From the NCBI GenBank assembly GCA_038322995.1, contig JBBQGM010000040.1:1-45293 (forward strand): a DNA stretch of 45,293 nt, given 5' to 3'. Position numbers and translations under genes: made by a program. This document shows, piece by piece, positions 1 to 8,860 of the stretch. The notes below the pieces were generated by a model. The model was not told the origin of the DNA, made no database searches, and worked only from the letters and a program-made list of their open reading frames with translations. Every line of letters begins with the position of its first letter. Position 1 is the first letter of the stretch. The DNA is from QHXQ01 sp038322995 (GTDB taxonomy: Bacteria > Acidobacteriota > Blastocatellia > Pyrinomonadales > Pyrinomonadaceae).

Positions 1-118
1 AGACCAGAGATGAATTCTGCCAGTGAGACACCTTGTAGACCACGAGGTTGATAGGCTGGAGGTGAAAGCGTGGTAACACGTTCAGCTAACCAGTACTAAT
101 CAGTCCCAAGGCTTGACC
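1..118 (+). rRNA. rrl: 23S ribosomal RNA, 3' end (partial)
   Basis: The first ~118 bases match the conserved end of bacterial 23S rRNA: the helix 99-101 region with gaggttgataggctgga, then agctaaccagtactaat and the terminal gcttgacc. The rest of the gene lies outside the window. The mature 3' end is estimated from the usual end just after the gcttgacc block. It is followed by a spacer and 5S on the same strand, the usual rrn order. Confidence 0.93.
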
Positions 119-223
119 ATAAAATTTACTCGCCAGCAAAATCAGCGAGTGGATTGATAAGGTCGCTGCGCACAGTTCAAAGGGCAACAGACACTATTCG
201 ATTATCAAAGCTCTCTTAAACGC

Positions 224-243
224 CAAGAGCCTGTAGGCTCTTG
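224..243 (+). other. 23S-5S spacer stem-loop
   Basis: A perfect 8-bp inverted repeat (caagagcc / ggctcttg) with a 4-base loop (tgta) lies in the 23S-5S spacer about 16 bases before the 5S gene. Its place between the two rRNAs suggests an rRNA processing stem. It lacks a T-run, so a terminator is unlikely. No tRNA is visible in the 119-258 spacer. Confidence 0.5.
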
Positions 244-259
244 AATGTTTGACAAGTTT

Positions 260-375
<116 letters not shown>

Positions 376-385
376 ATAATTTTAC

Positions 386-418
386 AAAGCCCGCTCAAGC
401 AAGTCTTGGGCGGGCTTT
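386..418 (+). terminator. rrn operon intrinsic terminator
   Basis: A 14-bp stem (386-399 with 405-418, one G-T wobble) with a 5-base loop follows the 5S gene by ten bases and ends in a T-run. This is a textbook rho-independent terminator closing the rRNA operon. Confidence 0.88.
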
Positions 419-505
419 TGAATTTTCCGCCGGTCTGCGACAATCATCGCCGCTGTAACGCAATAAAACTCTGGCACGAGTCGAACCGTTCAAGCGTAAA
501 CTCTC

Positions 506-1309
506 ATGCACTATCTGACGGGGAAAATATTTCTGTTGGTCATACTGTTTACCATGAGCGGTTGCTCTTATAATCAAGGGATTGCGACAGGCGCACCGGC
601 CGCAGGCGATCAAATCCCGATCTACACTTATGAAGTGCGCCACGTTTATCCCCACGACCCGGCCGCGTTCACGCAAGGCTTAATCTTTCGTGATGGCATC
701 TTGTGGGAAAGCACTGGCCTCAACGGCCAGTCCAGCTTACGAAAGGTTGAACTGGAGTCGGGGCGCGTGCTCAAACGGATCGACGTGCCGCAACAGTATT
801 TCGCCGAGGGCATGACGGTCTTTCGCGGCCGCGTCTTTCAACTAACTTGGCAGGCGCAGAAGGGGTTCATTTACGATCCAGAGACTTTCCAACCGCTCGG
901 TGAGTTTGCTTATTCCGGTGAAGGTTGGGGACTGACACACGATGCCGAATCGCTGATCATGAGCGATGGCACGAACCGCATCCGCTTTCTCGATCCCGTC
1001 TCCTTCGAAACGAAGCGTACGATCAGCGTCACAGTAAATAATCGTCCGGTCAATGAATTGAACGAGCTTGAATACGTCAAGGGCGAAATCTACGCTAACA
1101 TCTGGCGGACGGATCGCCTTGCGCGGATCGACCCGCAGACGGGCCGCGTGCTGGGCTGGATCGATCTGACAGGCATCCTACCCGCCCCGGAGCGCGGGGC
1201 TTTGACGGACGTACTCAACGGTATCGCCTTTGACGAGGCGGGTGACCGGCTATTCGTCACCGGCAAGCTATGGCCGAAACTGTTCGAATTGCGCCTGAAA
1301 AGGAAGTGA
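506..1309 (+). CDS. Glutaminyl-peptide cyclotransferase (glutamine cyclotransferase family), lipoprotein
   Basis: 267 aa. Enzymes of this family turn N-terminal glutamine of peptides into pyroglutamate, releasing ammonia. The sequence shows the beta-propeller hallmarks of the bacterial/plant type (PF05096 as I recognise it): FTQGL at 55-59, GEGWGL at 138-143, NELEY near 186-190 and a C-terminal FVTGKLWPKLFE. The N-terminus has a hydrophobic stretch (8-16) ending in a lipobox with Cys20, so the protein is probably a lipoprotein facing the periplasm. It stands alone after the rrn terminator with its own leader (419-505). Length is normal. An ATG start with a signal peptide directly behind it makes the start convincing. 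Confidence 0.9.
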   Translation: MHYLTGKIFLLVILFTMSGCSYNQGIATGAPAAGDQIPIYTYEVRHVYPHDPAAFTQGLIFRDGILWESTGLNGQSSLRKVELESGRVLKRIDVPQQYFAEGMTVFRGRVFQLTWQAQKGFIYDPETFQPLGEFAYSGEGWGLTHDAESLIMSDGTNRIRFLDPVSFETKRTISVTVNNRPVNELNELEYVKGEIYANIWRTDRLARIDPQTGRVLGWIDLTGILPAPERGALTDVLNGIAFDEAGDRLFVTGKLWPKLFELRLKRK

Positions 1310-1383
1310 AGCAAACTCCTTTAGTGGTTCATTCGGGGCAGCAATAGGGCGCGCTGTTTGGCTTGCGGTGGCATCAAAGGGTC

Positions 1384-3639
1384 GTGAGTTTCGACGCATA
1401 TTTTCGCGGATCGTCTTACGCGATGCTCGCCTGCGCTGCGCTGGCGCTCGTCGTCGCAGGCGGCATGAGTTGGCCGCTGGCTCTGACGTTTGCGGCGCTG
1501 CTCGCTGCGACGTGGCAATTGGAAGGCACGCGCTGGCAACTTTCCGAGCGCACGGCCCTTATCCTTGTTTTGCTCACCCTGCCGCTCTTTTATCTCGACG
1601 GGAAAATGCAGGGTGGCAGCAGCGCAGGTGTCGGCCGTGCAAGCGTCGGCATGGGTGCGCTCACACACTTTATTCTCTTCCTCACCGTCATCAAACTCTG
1701 GCAACGTAAGGCCGACCGCGATTGGCTCTTCCTCTACCTCATCTCGTTCTTTGAAGTGCTACTCGCCGCCGGTTTGAGCCTCGGGCCAAATTTCTTGCTC
1801 TCCCTCGGCCTCTATATGTTCTGCGCGCTCTCGACCGTCGTTGCGTTTGAGGTCAGACGAGCGCGGCGCGCCGTGCCCGCACAGGTGACAAGCTTCGTCC
1901 AGACATCAGGGCTAGGGGACAATGCCCGCGGGCGACGGCAACGGCCGCGCGGTACAGGTAATGGTGCGGGCACTCCGCGTCGGCTCGCGCTCGTTGCGCT
2001 CTGTCTGCTCGCGCTCATCTTCACGCTGGCGCTGCCGATCTTCTTTATCACGCCCCGCACCGGCGCAAACGCGCTCGCCCGCGCCGATGGTGGACAAACG
2101 AATATCATCGGCTTCTCCGACGAAGTGACTATCGGCGAGATCGGGCGCTTGCAGCGCAGCAATCGCGTCGTGATGCACGTCCGAGTGGACACACCGCAGA
2201 ACGCGCAGCCGCACGCCTTGCGCTGGCGCGGCGTTGCGCTCGACGAGTTCGACGGGCGCGCATGGCGCAGAACCGTGGCCAAGAGCGAAACCTTTGCCGG
2301 CGGGGACGAGCGCCCGCTCTTTCAGTTCGATACGACCGAGGCGCTTGATCGTTTGACGACGCAGACCTTTTTTGTCGAGGCACTGGATACGCCCGTTTTA
2401 TTTATCGCGCCGCGCGCCATCGCGCTGCAAGGCGCGTTGCCGTTTGTCCGGCGCGACGCCGAAGGCGGGCTGACTACGCGCCCGCATTCGCAGGAGCGCA
2501 TCACCTATCGCGCCTATTCCGACACGAACGATCCACCACTCGCGCGCTTACAGTTGGATAACGGGCAAGTCCAGCACGACAATTTGCGCTACTTACAGAA
2601 GCCCGCTAACCTTGACCCCCGCATCTATGAACTGGCACGCCGTTGGATTCTCGAAGCGCACGCGCAGACGAACTACGACGCGGCGCGCGCACTCGAATGG
2701 CATCTTAGTCACGACTTTGCCTACACGCTCGACCTGAAAGCCGGCGGCGCAGACCCGCTCGCGGATTTCCTGTTTCGCGTGCGCGCCGGCCACTGCGAAT
2801 ACTTTGCGAGCGCGATGACCGTTATGCTGCGCACGCTGGGCGTGCCGGCGCGCATTGTCAACGGCTTTCAAGCAGGCGAATATAACGACGCAGCGGATGC
2901 CTATACCGTCCGGCAGTCAGACGCGCACTCGTGGGTGGAGGTTTATTTCCCGCAAAACAATACTTGGGTCAGTTTTGATCCGACGCCTGAGGCGGGGCAT
3001 ACGGGCGACGCGAACGCACAAGGCTGGCTTGGCGGTTTGCGCAAATACGCCGAAGCGTTGGAGTTGTTTTGGATTCAATACGTCGTCGCTTATGATAAGC
3101 AGGAGCAACGCTCACTCGCCTCAACAGTCCGCAGCAGCCTCGGCGCTTACCGGCAGACGGCGGGCCAAGCGGCCGACGAATTACGTGCTCGTCTCCGCGC
3201 ATGGTGGCAGCAGATGCCTGCTATTGGCGGAGCTAAGGGTCATGCTATCGCCGTTGACGCGCCCTTGCTGATCGGCATAGTCGCAGGCGCAGGATTGCTG
3301 TTTATCTTAGTGCAACGCATCCGGCGCATGCGCTTGAAGCGCGGGCGCACAAAGCGGCAGGGCACAACACCGGCTCACTCCGCGATTGTGTTTTATGAGC
3401 GGATGAATCTGGCGCTGGCCACGCGCGGTTTGCAGCGCTCCCCAGCGCAGACGCCGCTTGAGTTCGCCACGGCGACGGGCGTGTCTGAGGCGTTGCTCGT
3501 CACACACGCCTACAACCGCGTCCGCTTCGGCGCGCATGACCTGTCGCCGTCCGAAAGTGCGCACGTCGAGACGTGGTTGCAGCGTTTAGAAGAAAGTAAG
3601 GCGGGAATCGTTAATCGAGAAGAGCAGGTTACGTTGTAA
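1384..3639 (+). CDS. TgpA-like membrane transglutaminase (DUF3488 / transglutaminase / DUF4129)
   Basis: About 751 aa from the GTG at 1384. A hydrophobic N-terminal block with several membrane segments (TgpA_N/DUF3488 type) is followed by a periplasmic transglutaminase-like domain, another membrane segment near residues 620-640 and a cytoplasmic C-terminal tail of DUF4129 type. The papain-like triad is visible: Cys471 in GHCEYFAS, His515 in DAHSWVEVYF and Asp532 in FDPTP. Such proteins often lie with MoxR ATPases and DUF58 proteins; here those partners are absent. The frame is open upstream to a TTG at 1363, but SFDAYFRGSSYA is the usual first motif, so the GTG is preferred, with AAAGG just ahead of it. 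Natural substrate unknown. Confidence 0.87.
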   Translation: MSFDAYFRGSSYAMLACAALALVVAGGMSWPLALTFAALLAATWQLEGTRWQLSERTALILVLLTLPLFYLDGKMQGGSSAGVGRASVGMGALTHFILFLTVIKLWQRKADRDWLFLYLISFFEVLLAAGLSLGPNFLLSLGLYMFCALSTVVAFEVRRARRAVPAQVTSFVQTSGLGDNARGRRQRPRGTGNGAGTPRRLALVALCLLALIFTLALPIFFITPRTGANALARADGGQTNIIGFSDEVTIGEIGRLQRSNRVVMHVRVDTPQNAQPHALRWRGVALDEFDGRAWRRTVAKSETFAGGDERPLFQFDTTEALDRLTTQTFFVEALDTPVLFIAPRAIALQGALPFVRRDAEGGLTTRPHSQERITYRAYSDTNDPPLARLQLDNGQVQHDNLRYLQKPANLDPRIYELARRWILEAHAQTNYDAARALEWHLSHDFAYTLDLKAGGADPLADFLFRVRAGHCEYFASAMTVMLRTLGVPARIVNGFQAGEYNDAADAYTVRQSDAHSWVEVYFPQNNTWVSFDPTPEAGHTGDANAQGWLGGLRKYAEALELFWIQYVVAYDKQEQRSLASTVRSSLGAYRQTAGQAADELRARLRAWWQQMPAIGGAKGHAIAVDAPLLIGIVAGAGLLFILVQRIRRMRLKRGRTKRQGTTPAHSAIVFYERMNLALATRGLQRSPAQTPLEFATATGVSEALLVTHAYNRVRFGAHDLSPSESAHVETWLQRLEESKAGIVNREEQVTL

Positions 3640-3640
3640 C

Positions 3641-3661
3641 TGTTCACGATTTATTGTTCAC
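3641..3661 (+). repeat. Heptamer-period repeat (tgttcac x2)
   Basis: tgttcac-gatttat-tgttcac: two identical heptamers one period apart in the short gap between the transglutaminase gene and rimO. Weak alone, but it matches the seven-base periodicity seen at other intergenic sites in this window. Confidence 0.35.
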
Positions 3662-3681
3662 ACCTTTAAGTATCAGCATTT

Positions 3682-5046
3682 ATGAAAAAGATTGGTTTCA
3701 TCAGTTTAGGTTGTCCGAAGAATCTCGTTGACAGCGAGGTGATGATGGGCCGGCTCAAGCAAGCTGGCTACGAGATCACGAATGACGAGAGCGAGGCGGA
3801 GACGCTAGTGGTCAACACCTGCGGTTTCATTGACGCGGCGAAGCAGGAGTCCATCGATGCGATCCTCGCGGCGGCGCGGCTGAAGGCGGAAGGGAAATGC
3901 CAGCGGCTCGTGGTCGCCGGTTGTCTGGTCGAGCGCTATCGCGACGAGTTGCGCGCGGCGATGCCCGAAGTTGATGCCTTCATCGGCACAAATCAGATCG
4001 ACGACATCACGCAGGTTTGCAACGATAAGATCAATACGCGCTCGCTGCCCGTGATCGCGCTCGGCAATCAGAGCGCAACTTATCTATATGACGAATCAAC
4101 GCCGCGCGTGCTGGCTACGCCAAGCCACAGCGCCTACATCAAGATCGCCGAAGGCTGCGACCGCCCGTGCGCGTTCTGTTTCATCCCACAGATGCGCGGG
4201 CATTTTCGCAGTCGCCGGTTCGGCTCGGTCGTAAGCGAGGCGCAGACGCTCATCGCGCAGGGCGTGAAAGAGCTGATCTTAGTCGCGCAGGATTCGTCGC
4301 GTTACGGTGAAGACTTGGGGCAGACGGACGGGCTGGCAAATCTGCTGCGCGAACTGGCGCAACTCGATGGCGACGCCTGGGTGCGCGTCATGTACACCTA
4401 CCCGACGCATATCAGCAATCTGTTCCTTGACGTGTTGGCGCGCGAGCCGAAGGCGGTCAAGTATCTTGACATGCCTTTGCAGCACGCTGCGCAGAACGTG
4501 TTGAAATTGATGAAGCGCGGCGGCAACCGCGCGAGCCTCGAACGCTTGATCGCGCGTGTGCATGCGCGCGTGCCGGGCATCGCCGTTCGCACCACATTCA
4601 TTACTGGCTTTCCCGGTGAGACGGATGCCGACTTCGCGGAGTTGCTCGCGTTCGTGCGCCAGGTTGAGTTCGACCGCGTCGGCGTCTTCACTTATTCGGA
4701 CGAAGAGGGCACGCCCGCTTTCGATCTGCCCGACAAGGTTGAGCCGCGCGTGGCCAAACAGCGGCGCGACCGGCTGATGAAAGAGCAGGCGCGCATCTCG
4801 CTGCGGCGCAACCGCGCCCGCGTCGGCGCAACCGTGCGCGTGCTGTTTGAAGGCCCCGCGAAAGAGACCGACTTGCTCTGGCAAGGGCGCACGGAGGGGC
4901 AAGCGCCCGACATCGACGGTTGTGTGCTGATCAACGATGCGCCTGAAGGCTGTGTGCCTGAGCCGGGCGATTTCGTCAACGTTCACATCACCGAGGCGCA
5001 CCAGTACGATCTGATCGGGCACATCGTTGCATCGCAGCCAGTCTGA
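3682..5046 (+). CDS. rimO: Ribosomal protein S12 methylthiotransferase RimO
   Basis: 454 aa. A radical SAM enzyme that puts a methylthio group on the beta carbon of the conserved aspartate in ribosomal protein S12. The N-terminal UPF0004 domain opens with GFISLGCPKNLVDSE, which is characteristic of RimO rather than MiaB, and has NTCGFID. The radical SAM cluster motif CxxxCxxC is at Cys159, Cys163 and Cys166 (CDRPCAFC), followed by FIPQMRGHFRSR. A TRAM domain fills the last ~70 residues. Length is normal. It sits 31 bp ahead of pgpA on the same strand, a pairing seen in many bacteria. No clear Shine-Dalgarno precedes the ATG. Confidence 0.96.
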   Translation: MKKIGFISLGCPKNLVDSEVMMGRLKQAGYEITNDESEAETLVVNTCGFIDAAKQESIDAILAAARLKAEGKCQRLVVAGCLVERYRDELRAAMPEVDAFIGTNQIDDITQVCNDKINTRSLPVIALGNQSATYLYDESTPRVLATPSHSAYIKIAEGCDRPCAFCFIPQMRGHFRSRRFGSVVSEAQTLIAQGVKELILVAQDSSRYGEDLGQTDGLANLLRELAQLDGDAWVRVMYTYPTHISNLFLDVLAREPKAVKYLDMPLQHAAQNVLKLMKRGGNRASLERLIARVHARVPGIAVRTTFITGFPGETDADFAELLAFVRQVEFDRVGVFTYSDEEGTPAFDLPDKVEPRVAKQRRDRLMKEQARISLRRNRARVGATVRVLFEGPAKETDLLWQGRTEGQAPDIDGCVLINDAPEGCVPEPGDFVNVHITEAHQYDLIGHIVASQPV

Positions 5047-5077
5047 GCCGCACCGCCCGGTTGTCTGTTGACTAGCT

Positions 5078-5695
5078 ATGACGAGCAAGGAATCAAGCGA
5101 CGAACTGCACCCGGCAATCGTGACGCCCGCGGCGCTTGCTAGTTCCGGCAAGCAGCGGACGCCGCTTGATTATCTGGCGTTGGGCGTGGCGACGTGTGGG
5201 GTCGGGTTTATTCCGCTCGCACCGGGCACATGGGGGTCGCTCGTGGGCGTCGGCCTTTTTCTCGGCCTACGGGCGGCATGTCTGCGTGCTACAGGAGCGA
5301 TGAACACGGACACGAATCTATGGCCGGCCATTGTGCAGAGTGCCGGACTGGTGTTGTTGCTTTGCGGGCTAACCAGCGCGGGTATCTGGGCGGCGACGCG
5401 CACAGAATCGCTGCTGGGCCGCAAAGACCCCGGCGTCGTGGTGATCGACGAGGTCGTCGGACAGTTGGTCGCGTACATCCTGGTGCCGTTTTTAGTGCCG
5501 CCCGGCGGCGTGGTGTGGCCGTTCATCGTAGTTGGCTTCTTCGCGTTTCGCGCGTTCGACATCTGGAAGCCATACCCGATCCGCAAATTCGAAAAGCTGG
5601 GCGGCGGCCTCGGCATCGTCGCGGACGACTGGCTGGCGGGCAACTATGCTGCCGCGCTGCTGCCGCTGTTCGCCGTCATCTATCAACTGAGCTAA
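5078..5695 (+). CDS. pgpA: Phosphatidylglycerophosphatase A
   Basis: 205 aa. It dephosphorylates phosphatidylglycerol phosphate to phosphatidylglycerol at the inner membrane. Family motifs are clear: GVGFIPLAPGTWGSLVG near residues 45-60 and DPGVVVIDEVVGQL near 118-131, with several hydrophobic segments and a final DDWLAGNYAA block. The ~25-residue polar N-terminal tail is longer than in many homologues, so a start further in cannot be excluded. The gene follows rimO closely and probably shares its transcript. Confidence 0.92.
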   Translation: MTSKESSDELHPAIVTPAALASSGKQRTPLDYLALGVATCGVGFIPLAPGTWGSLVGVGLFLGLRAACLRATGAMNTDTNLWPAIVQSAGLVLLLCGLTSAGIWAATRTESLLGRKDPGVVVIDEVVGQLVAYILVPFLVPPGGVVWPFIVVGFFAFRAFDIWKPYPIRKFEKLGGGLGIVADDWLAGNYAAALLPLFAVIYQLS

Positions 5696-5711
5696 TTTGA
5701 AGGATGCAAGT

Positions 5712-5945
5712 ATGAGCGCAGGCAAAGACTCGAACCACCCGACAACAACCGATGAAGCGAGCGCGGTGCGGCAACAGGATGCTACGAGCAGCGATACGCT
5801 CGCTGATCTCGAAGCGACGCAGGACAGCAGTCCTGCCATTGCCACCACACCCAACGATACTGCCGCTGCGCCCGCACCTGATGGTACGCCCGCAGCGGAG
5901 CGCGGCGACAATGCCGACAGCCGGGCCAGCGGCGAGCCGATGTGA
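5712..5945 (+). CDS. Small low-complexity acidic protein, function unknown
   Basis: 77 aa from the ATG at 5712, which has GAAGGA seven bases upstream. The open frame could also start at a TTG at 5697. The product is rich in Ala, Thr, Asp and Pro, has no predicted hydrophobic segment and looks disordered throughout. It follows pgpA by 16 bp on the same strand. The good ribosome site and spacing support a real gene, but the composition gives no family and a chance open frame remains possible. Confidence 0.5.
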   Translation: MSAGKDSNHPTTTDEASAVRQQDATSSDTLADLEATQDSSPAIATTPNDTAAAPAPDGTPAAERGDNADSRASGEPM

Positions 5946-6017
5946 AAAACGGTAAACCATCGACAGTCGGCAGTTACGAGTGGCCGGCCGGCCGGATTGC
6001 TGGCGGCTGCTTTCTGC

Positions 6018-7028
6018 CTACCGCCTGGCGTCCACCGCCTTCGCTTTGCCGCGCCCGATCCAACCGCGCCGTTTGAAGAAGTAGAGCATGCCAGCGGTGA
6101 CGCCCAGCATCGACAGCCAGAGCACGAAATAGACAGTGTGCGACTGGATGCCCGTGATTTCGGGCAAATTCATGCCGAAGAAACCGGTGATGAAAGTGAG
6201 CGGCAGCATGATCGCGGAGAAGATCGTCAAGACCTTCATGATCTCGTTCAACCGATTCGAGACCACCGAAAGATATGCGTCGAGCGCGCCGCCGATCAGG
6301 TCGCGGTAGTTCTCGGCCAGATCAGTCACGCGCACCAGATGATCATATATGTCGCGGTAGAAGGGCAGCACCTCGCCGCTGATTAATTGAAACTGGCCGT
6401 GACTGATGCGGTAGAGCACGTCGAGTTGCTTGGCGGAGATGCGGCGCAGGCGTAGGACGCTGCGTTTGAGACCGAGTATCTCTTCGAGGATCGCGTCGTT
6501 CGCGCGATGCGTCTTGAAGATGTCGTCTTCGAGTTGGCTGATGCGCTCGTCAAAGTCATCCATCACCGGCTGATAGTCGTCCACGATCTGATCGATCAGT
6601 AGATGTAGCACATAAACCGCGCCGCGCCGGCAGACGACGGGGCTAGCCCGCACACGCTGTTTGACCGCGTCAATCGCATTCAGCGACTCGTGATGATAGG
6701 TGACGACGTAGTTGCGGCCGAGAAAGCCATCCAGTTCGACCGTGTTGAAGCGTTCGGAACTGGCGTCTGTGCGGACGCCGTGGACGATGAAATAGAGGTA
6801 GTCGGGAAACTCTTCGACCTTAGGATGGTGCCGGTTCGCGCGGCAATCCTCAACGGTGAGCGGGTGAAACTTGAACACGTTGAGTAGCACATCATCGTCC
6901 GCCAGGGACGGCTGCGGCATGTCCACCCAGACGACGAGCGTCTCGTCGCGCAGCAGTTCAGGCAATTGCGCAATCGTAAAGCCTTCCTCAACCTGTCCCC
7001 CATCGGGGCGATAGACGAAAATTTCCAT
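6018..7028 (-). CDS. corA: Magnesium/cobalt transporter CorA
   Basis: 336 aa. CorA is a pentameric inner-membrane channel for Mg2+. The soluble N-terminal alpha/beta domain includes the typical FHPLTVEDC and FPDYLYFIVHG stretches, then the long helix, then two C-terminal membrane segments with the signature GMN motif (FFGMNLPE) between them. The short basic tail after TM2 is also typical. It is transcribed away from serA and has its own extended -10 promoter at 7088-7096. Confidence 0.94.
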   Translation of the reverse strand: MEIFVYRPDGGQVEEGFTIAQLPELLRDETLVVWVDMPQPSLADDDVLLNVFKFHPLTVEDCRANRHHPKVEEFPDYLYFIVHGVRTDASSERFNTVELDGFLGRNYVVTYHHESLNAIDAVKQRVRASPVVCRRGAVYVLHLLIDQIVDDYQPVMDDFDERISQLEDDIFKTHRANDAILEEILGLKRSVLRLRRISAKQLDVLYRISHGQFQLISGEVLPFYRDIYDHLVRVTDLAENYRDLIGGALDAYLSVVSNRLNEIMKVLTIFSAIMLPLTFITGFFGMNLPEITGIQSHTVYFVLWLSMLGVTAGMLYFFKRRGWIGRGKAKAVDARR

Positions 7029-7087
7029 TTGTCAGTCTGAAGTCGGAATGTCAGTTTTGCTGCCCGCTTGCGGCAGAGCCATCGCCT

Positions 7088-7096
7088 AGTTTACCA
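7088..7096 (-). promoter_or_regulatory. Extended -10 promoter of corA
   Basis: Read on the minus strand this is TGGTAAACT: a TGn extension plus the -10 hexamer TAAACT. Transcription would start near 7081 and give a ~50-base leader to the corA ATG at 7028. The ten-base word GTGGTAAACT also precedes the genes at 28851 and 42872. Confidence 0.55.
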
Positions 7097-7159
7097 CCGC
7101 GTCGCCGGCCCGCTGAATTTTTCAGTAGGGCGGCGCATGCACGCGAAAAGCAAAACCGC

Positions 7160-7165
7160 TATAAT
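7160..7165 (+). promoter_or_regulatory. serA -10 hexamer, possible leaderless start
   Basis: A perfect TATAAT ends only ten bases before the serA ATG at 7176. A start about seven bases downstream of the hexamer would leave a leader of ~4 nt. No good -35 is seen and no Shine-Dalgarno precedes the ATG, in line with leaderless translation. Confidence 0.55.
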
Positions 7166-7175
7166 CCCGGCACTC

Positions 7176-8774
7176 ATGAATCAAACAAAAATACTGGTGG
7201 CTGACGATGTCAGCGAGAGCGGCTTTGCGCCGTTGCGTGATGCGGGCTTCGTCGTGGAAAAGCGGACGCGGCTGAGCGTCGACGAGTTGAGCGCGATCTT
7301 GCCGGAATATGATGGCCTGATCGTGCGCAGCGAGACGAAGGTGGCTGCGCCGTTGATGGACGCAGGGGGCCGGTTGCGCGCCATCGGACGGGCGGGTGTC
7401 GGCGTGGACAACATAGATGTGGCGGCGGCCACGGCGCGCGGCATCATCGTGATGAACGCGCCCGACGGCAACACGTTGACGACCGCCGAGCACACGATGG
7501 CGCTCTTGCTCGCGCTCGCGCGCAGCGTGCCGCAGGCGCATGCTTCATTGCGCGCGGGCAAATGGGAGCGCAAAGCATTCGTCGGCGTAGAGTTGCGCGG
7601 AAAGACTCTGGGCGTCGTCGGCTTGGGGCGGATCGGGCGCGTCGTGGCACATCGGGCGCTCGCCTTCGGCATGAAGGTTGTCGCGCATGATCCGTTCATC
7701 GCGCCAGCGCAGGCGGGCGATCACGAGTTGGAACTGCTGCCGCTCGCGGATGTCTGCGCGCGGGCGGATTTTCTGACTGTGCATACACCGCTGACGACGG
7801 AGACGCGCGGCATCATCGGCGCACGCGAGTTGGCTAACATGAAGCCAGAGGCGCGAATCATCAACTGCGCGCGGGGTGGGCTTGTGGACGAGCGCGCTCT
7901 CTACGCGGCTTTGAAAGAAGGGCGCATCGCGGGCGCGGCGCTCGACGTGTTCGAGCAAGAACCACCCGCCGCCGATCATCCGCTGTTGCAACTCGATGAA
8001 GTGATCACGACGCCGCATCTCGGCGCTTCAACCAAAGAGGCGCAAGAGGGCGTCGCGCTGACGGTTGCCGAACAGATGCGTGATTATTTTCTGACGGGCG
8101 CGTTACGCGGTGCGGTCAATGCGCCCGCGCTTGGCGCGCAAGAGTTGCACGTCTTGCAGCCGTATCTTGCGCTCGCTGAACGTTTGGGCCGCTTCCAGGC
8201 GCAATTGATTGACGAGCCGGTGCGTGAAGTACGCATCGAGTTCGCGGGCGAGATCGCGGACATGGACGCCGCGCCCGTCACCCGCGCCTTCCTCGCCGGT
8301 CTGCTGCGCAACATGAGTGCGCGTGTCAACGTCGTCAACGCCTTCCTGATCGCGGAAGAGCGCGGCATCGCGGTCAAAACTTCTTACCTGAGCGGCGCGG
8401 CGAACGAGCCTGCGCCCGCGATCCGCACGCGCGTGCTGACCGTCGGCGACGAGCATACGGTCGCGGGCGCGCTCTTCGGCGCAGGCCGCGCGGGCCGCAT
8501 CACGGAGATCAACGGCTTCCGCATCGAAGCGATCCCGGCCGGTTATATGATTGTCACGCGCAACGTGGACGTGCCCGGCGTCATCGGCCGCGTTGGCACG
8601 ATCCTCGGCGCACACGGCGTCAACGTCAGTCGCTTCCATCTCGGTCGGCGCGAGCGCGGCGGCGAGGCCATGGCCGTCATCGAGACCGATGCGCCGCCCG
8701 ACGACGCCACGCTTAACGAACTGCGCGCCGCCGCCCAGATCATCTCCGCACGCCGCATCGCGTTGGAAGCCTAA
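7176..8774 (+). CDS. serA: D-3-phosphoglycerate dehydrogenase
   Basis: 532 aa, the usual length of the long SerA form. It oxidises 3-phosphoglycerate to 3-phosphohydroxypyruvate, the first step of serine synthesis. Visible features: ILVADDVSE at the start; GRAGVGVDNID near 75; the NAD-binding GLGRIGRVVA near 150; NCARGGLVDE near 230; TPHLGAST with the catalytic His near 280; then an intervening (ASB) domain and a C-terminal ACT domain (VDVPGVIGRVGTILG). The frame is open upstream to 7068, but the ATG at 7176 fits the family and a TATAAT just upstream. The last ~33 codons are duplicated at 10371-10475, beyond an inserted cassette. Confidence 0.95.
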   Translation: MNQTKILVADDVSESGFAPLRDAGFVVEKRTRLSVDELSAILPEYDGLIVRSETKVAAPLMDAGGRLRAIGRAGVGVDNIDVAAATARGIIVMNAPDGNTLTTAEHTMALLLALARSVPQAHASLRAGKWERKAFVGVELRGKTLGVVGLGRIGRVVAHRALAFGMKVVAHDPFIAPAQAGDHELELLPLADVCARADFLTVHTPLTTETRGIIGARELANMKPEARIINCARGGLVDERALYAALKEGRIAGAALDVFEQEPPAADHPLLQLDEVITTPHLGASTKEAQEGVALTVAEQMRDYFLTGALRGAVNAPALGAQELHVLQPYLALAERLGRFQAQLIDEPVREVRIEFAGEIADMDAAPVTRAFLAGLLRNMSARVNVVNAFLIAEERGIAVKTSYLSGAANEPAPAIRTRVLTVGDEHTVAGALFGAGRAGRITEINGFRIEAIPAGYMIVTRNVDVPGVIGRVGTILGAHGVNVSRFHLGRRERGGEAMAVIETDAPPDDATLNELRAAAQIISARRIALEA

Positions 8775-8777
8775 ATG
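8673..8777 (+). repeat. Direct repeat copy 1: 3' end of serA
   Basis: The last 99 coding bases of serA, its stop codon and the bases aatg... recur at 10371-10475. By eye the two 105-base copies differ at six positions, four of them silent. This copy is the one joined to the full serA gene. Confidence 0.92.
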
Positions 8778-8860
8778 TGTTAGCCCCGCAGCCAGAGCTA
8801 ATCGGCGTTACAGTGCCGTGAAATATCGCGCTCGACGGATCATTGCTACATTTTCGTTCT

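Noticed and set aside
119..258. tRNA gene in the 23S-5S spacer
   Set aside because: No cloverleaf or T-arm gttc-type sequence with matching stems; only an 8-bp stem-loop is seen.
4279..5151. 290-codon open frame antisense to rimO
   Set aside because: Third-position GC bias opens long antisense frames. The product has no motif and the sense strand is an unmistakable rimO.
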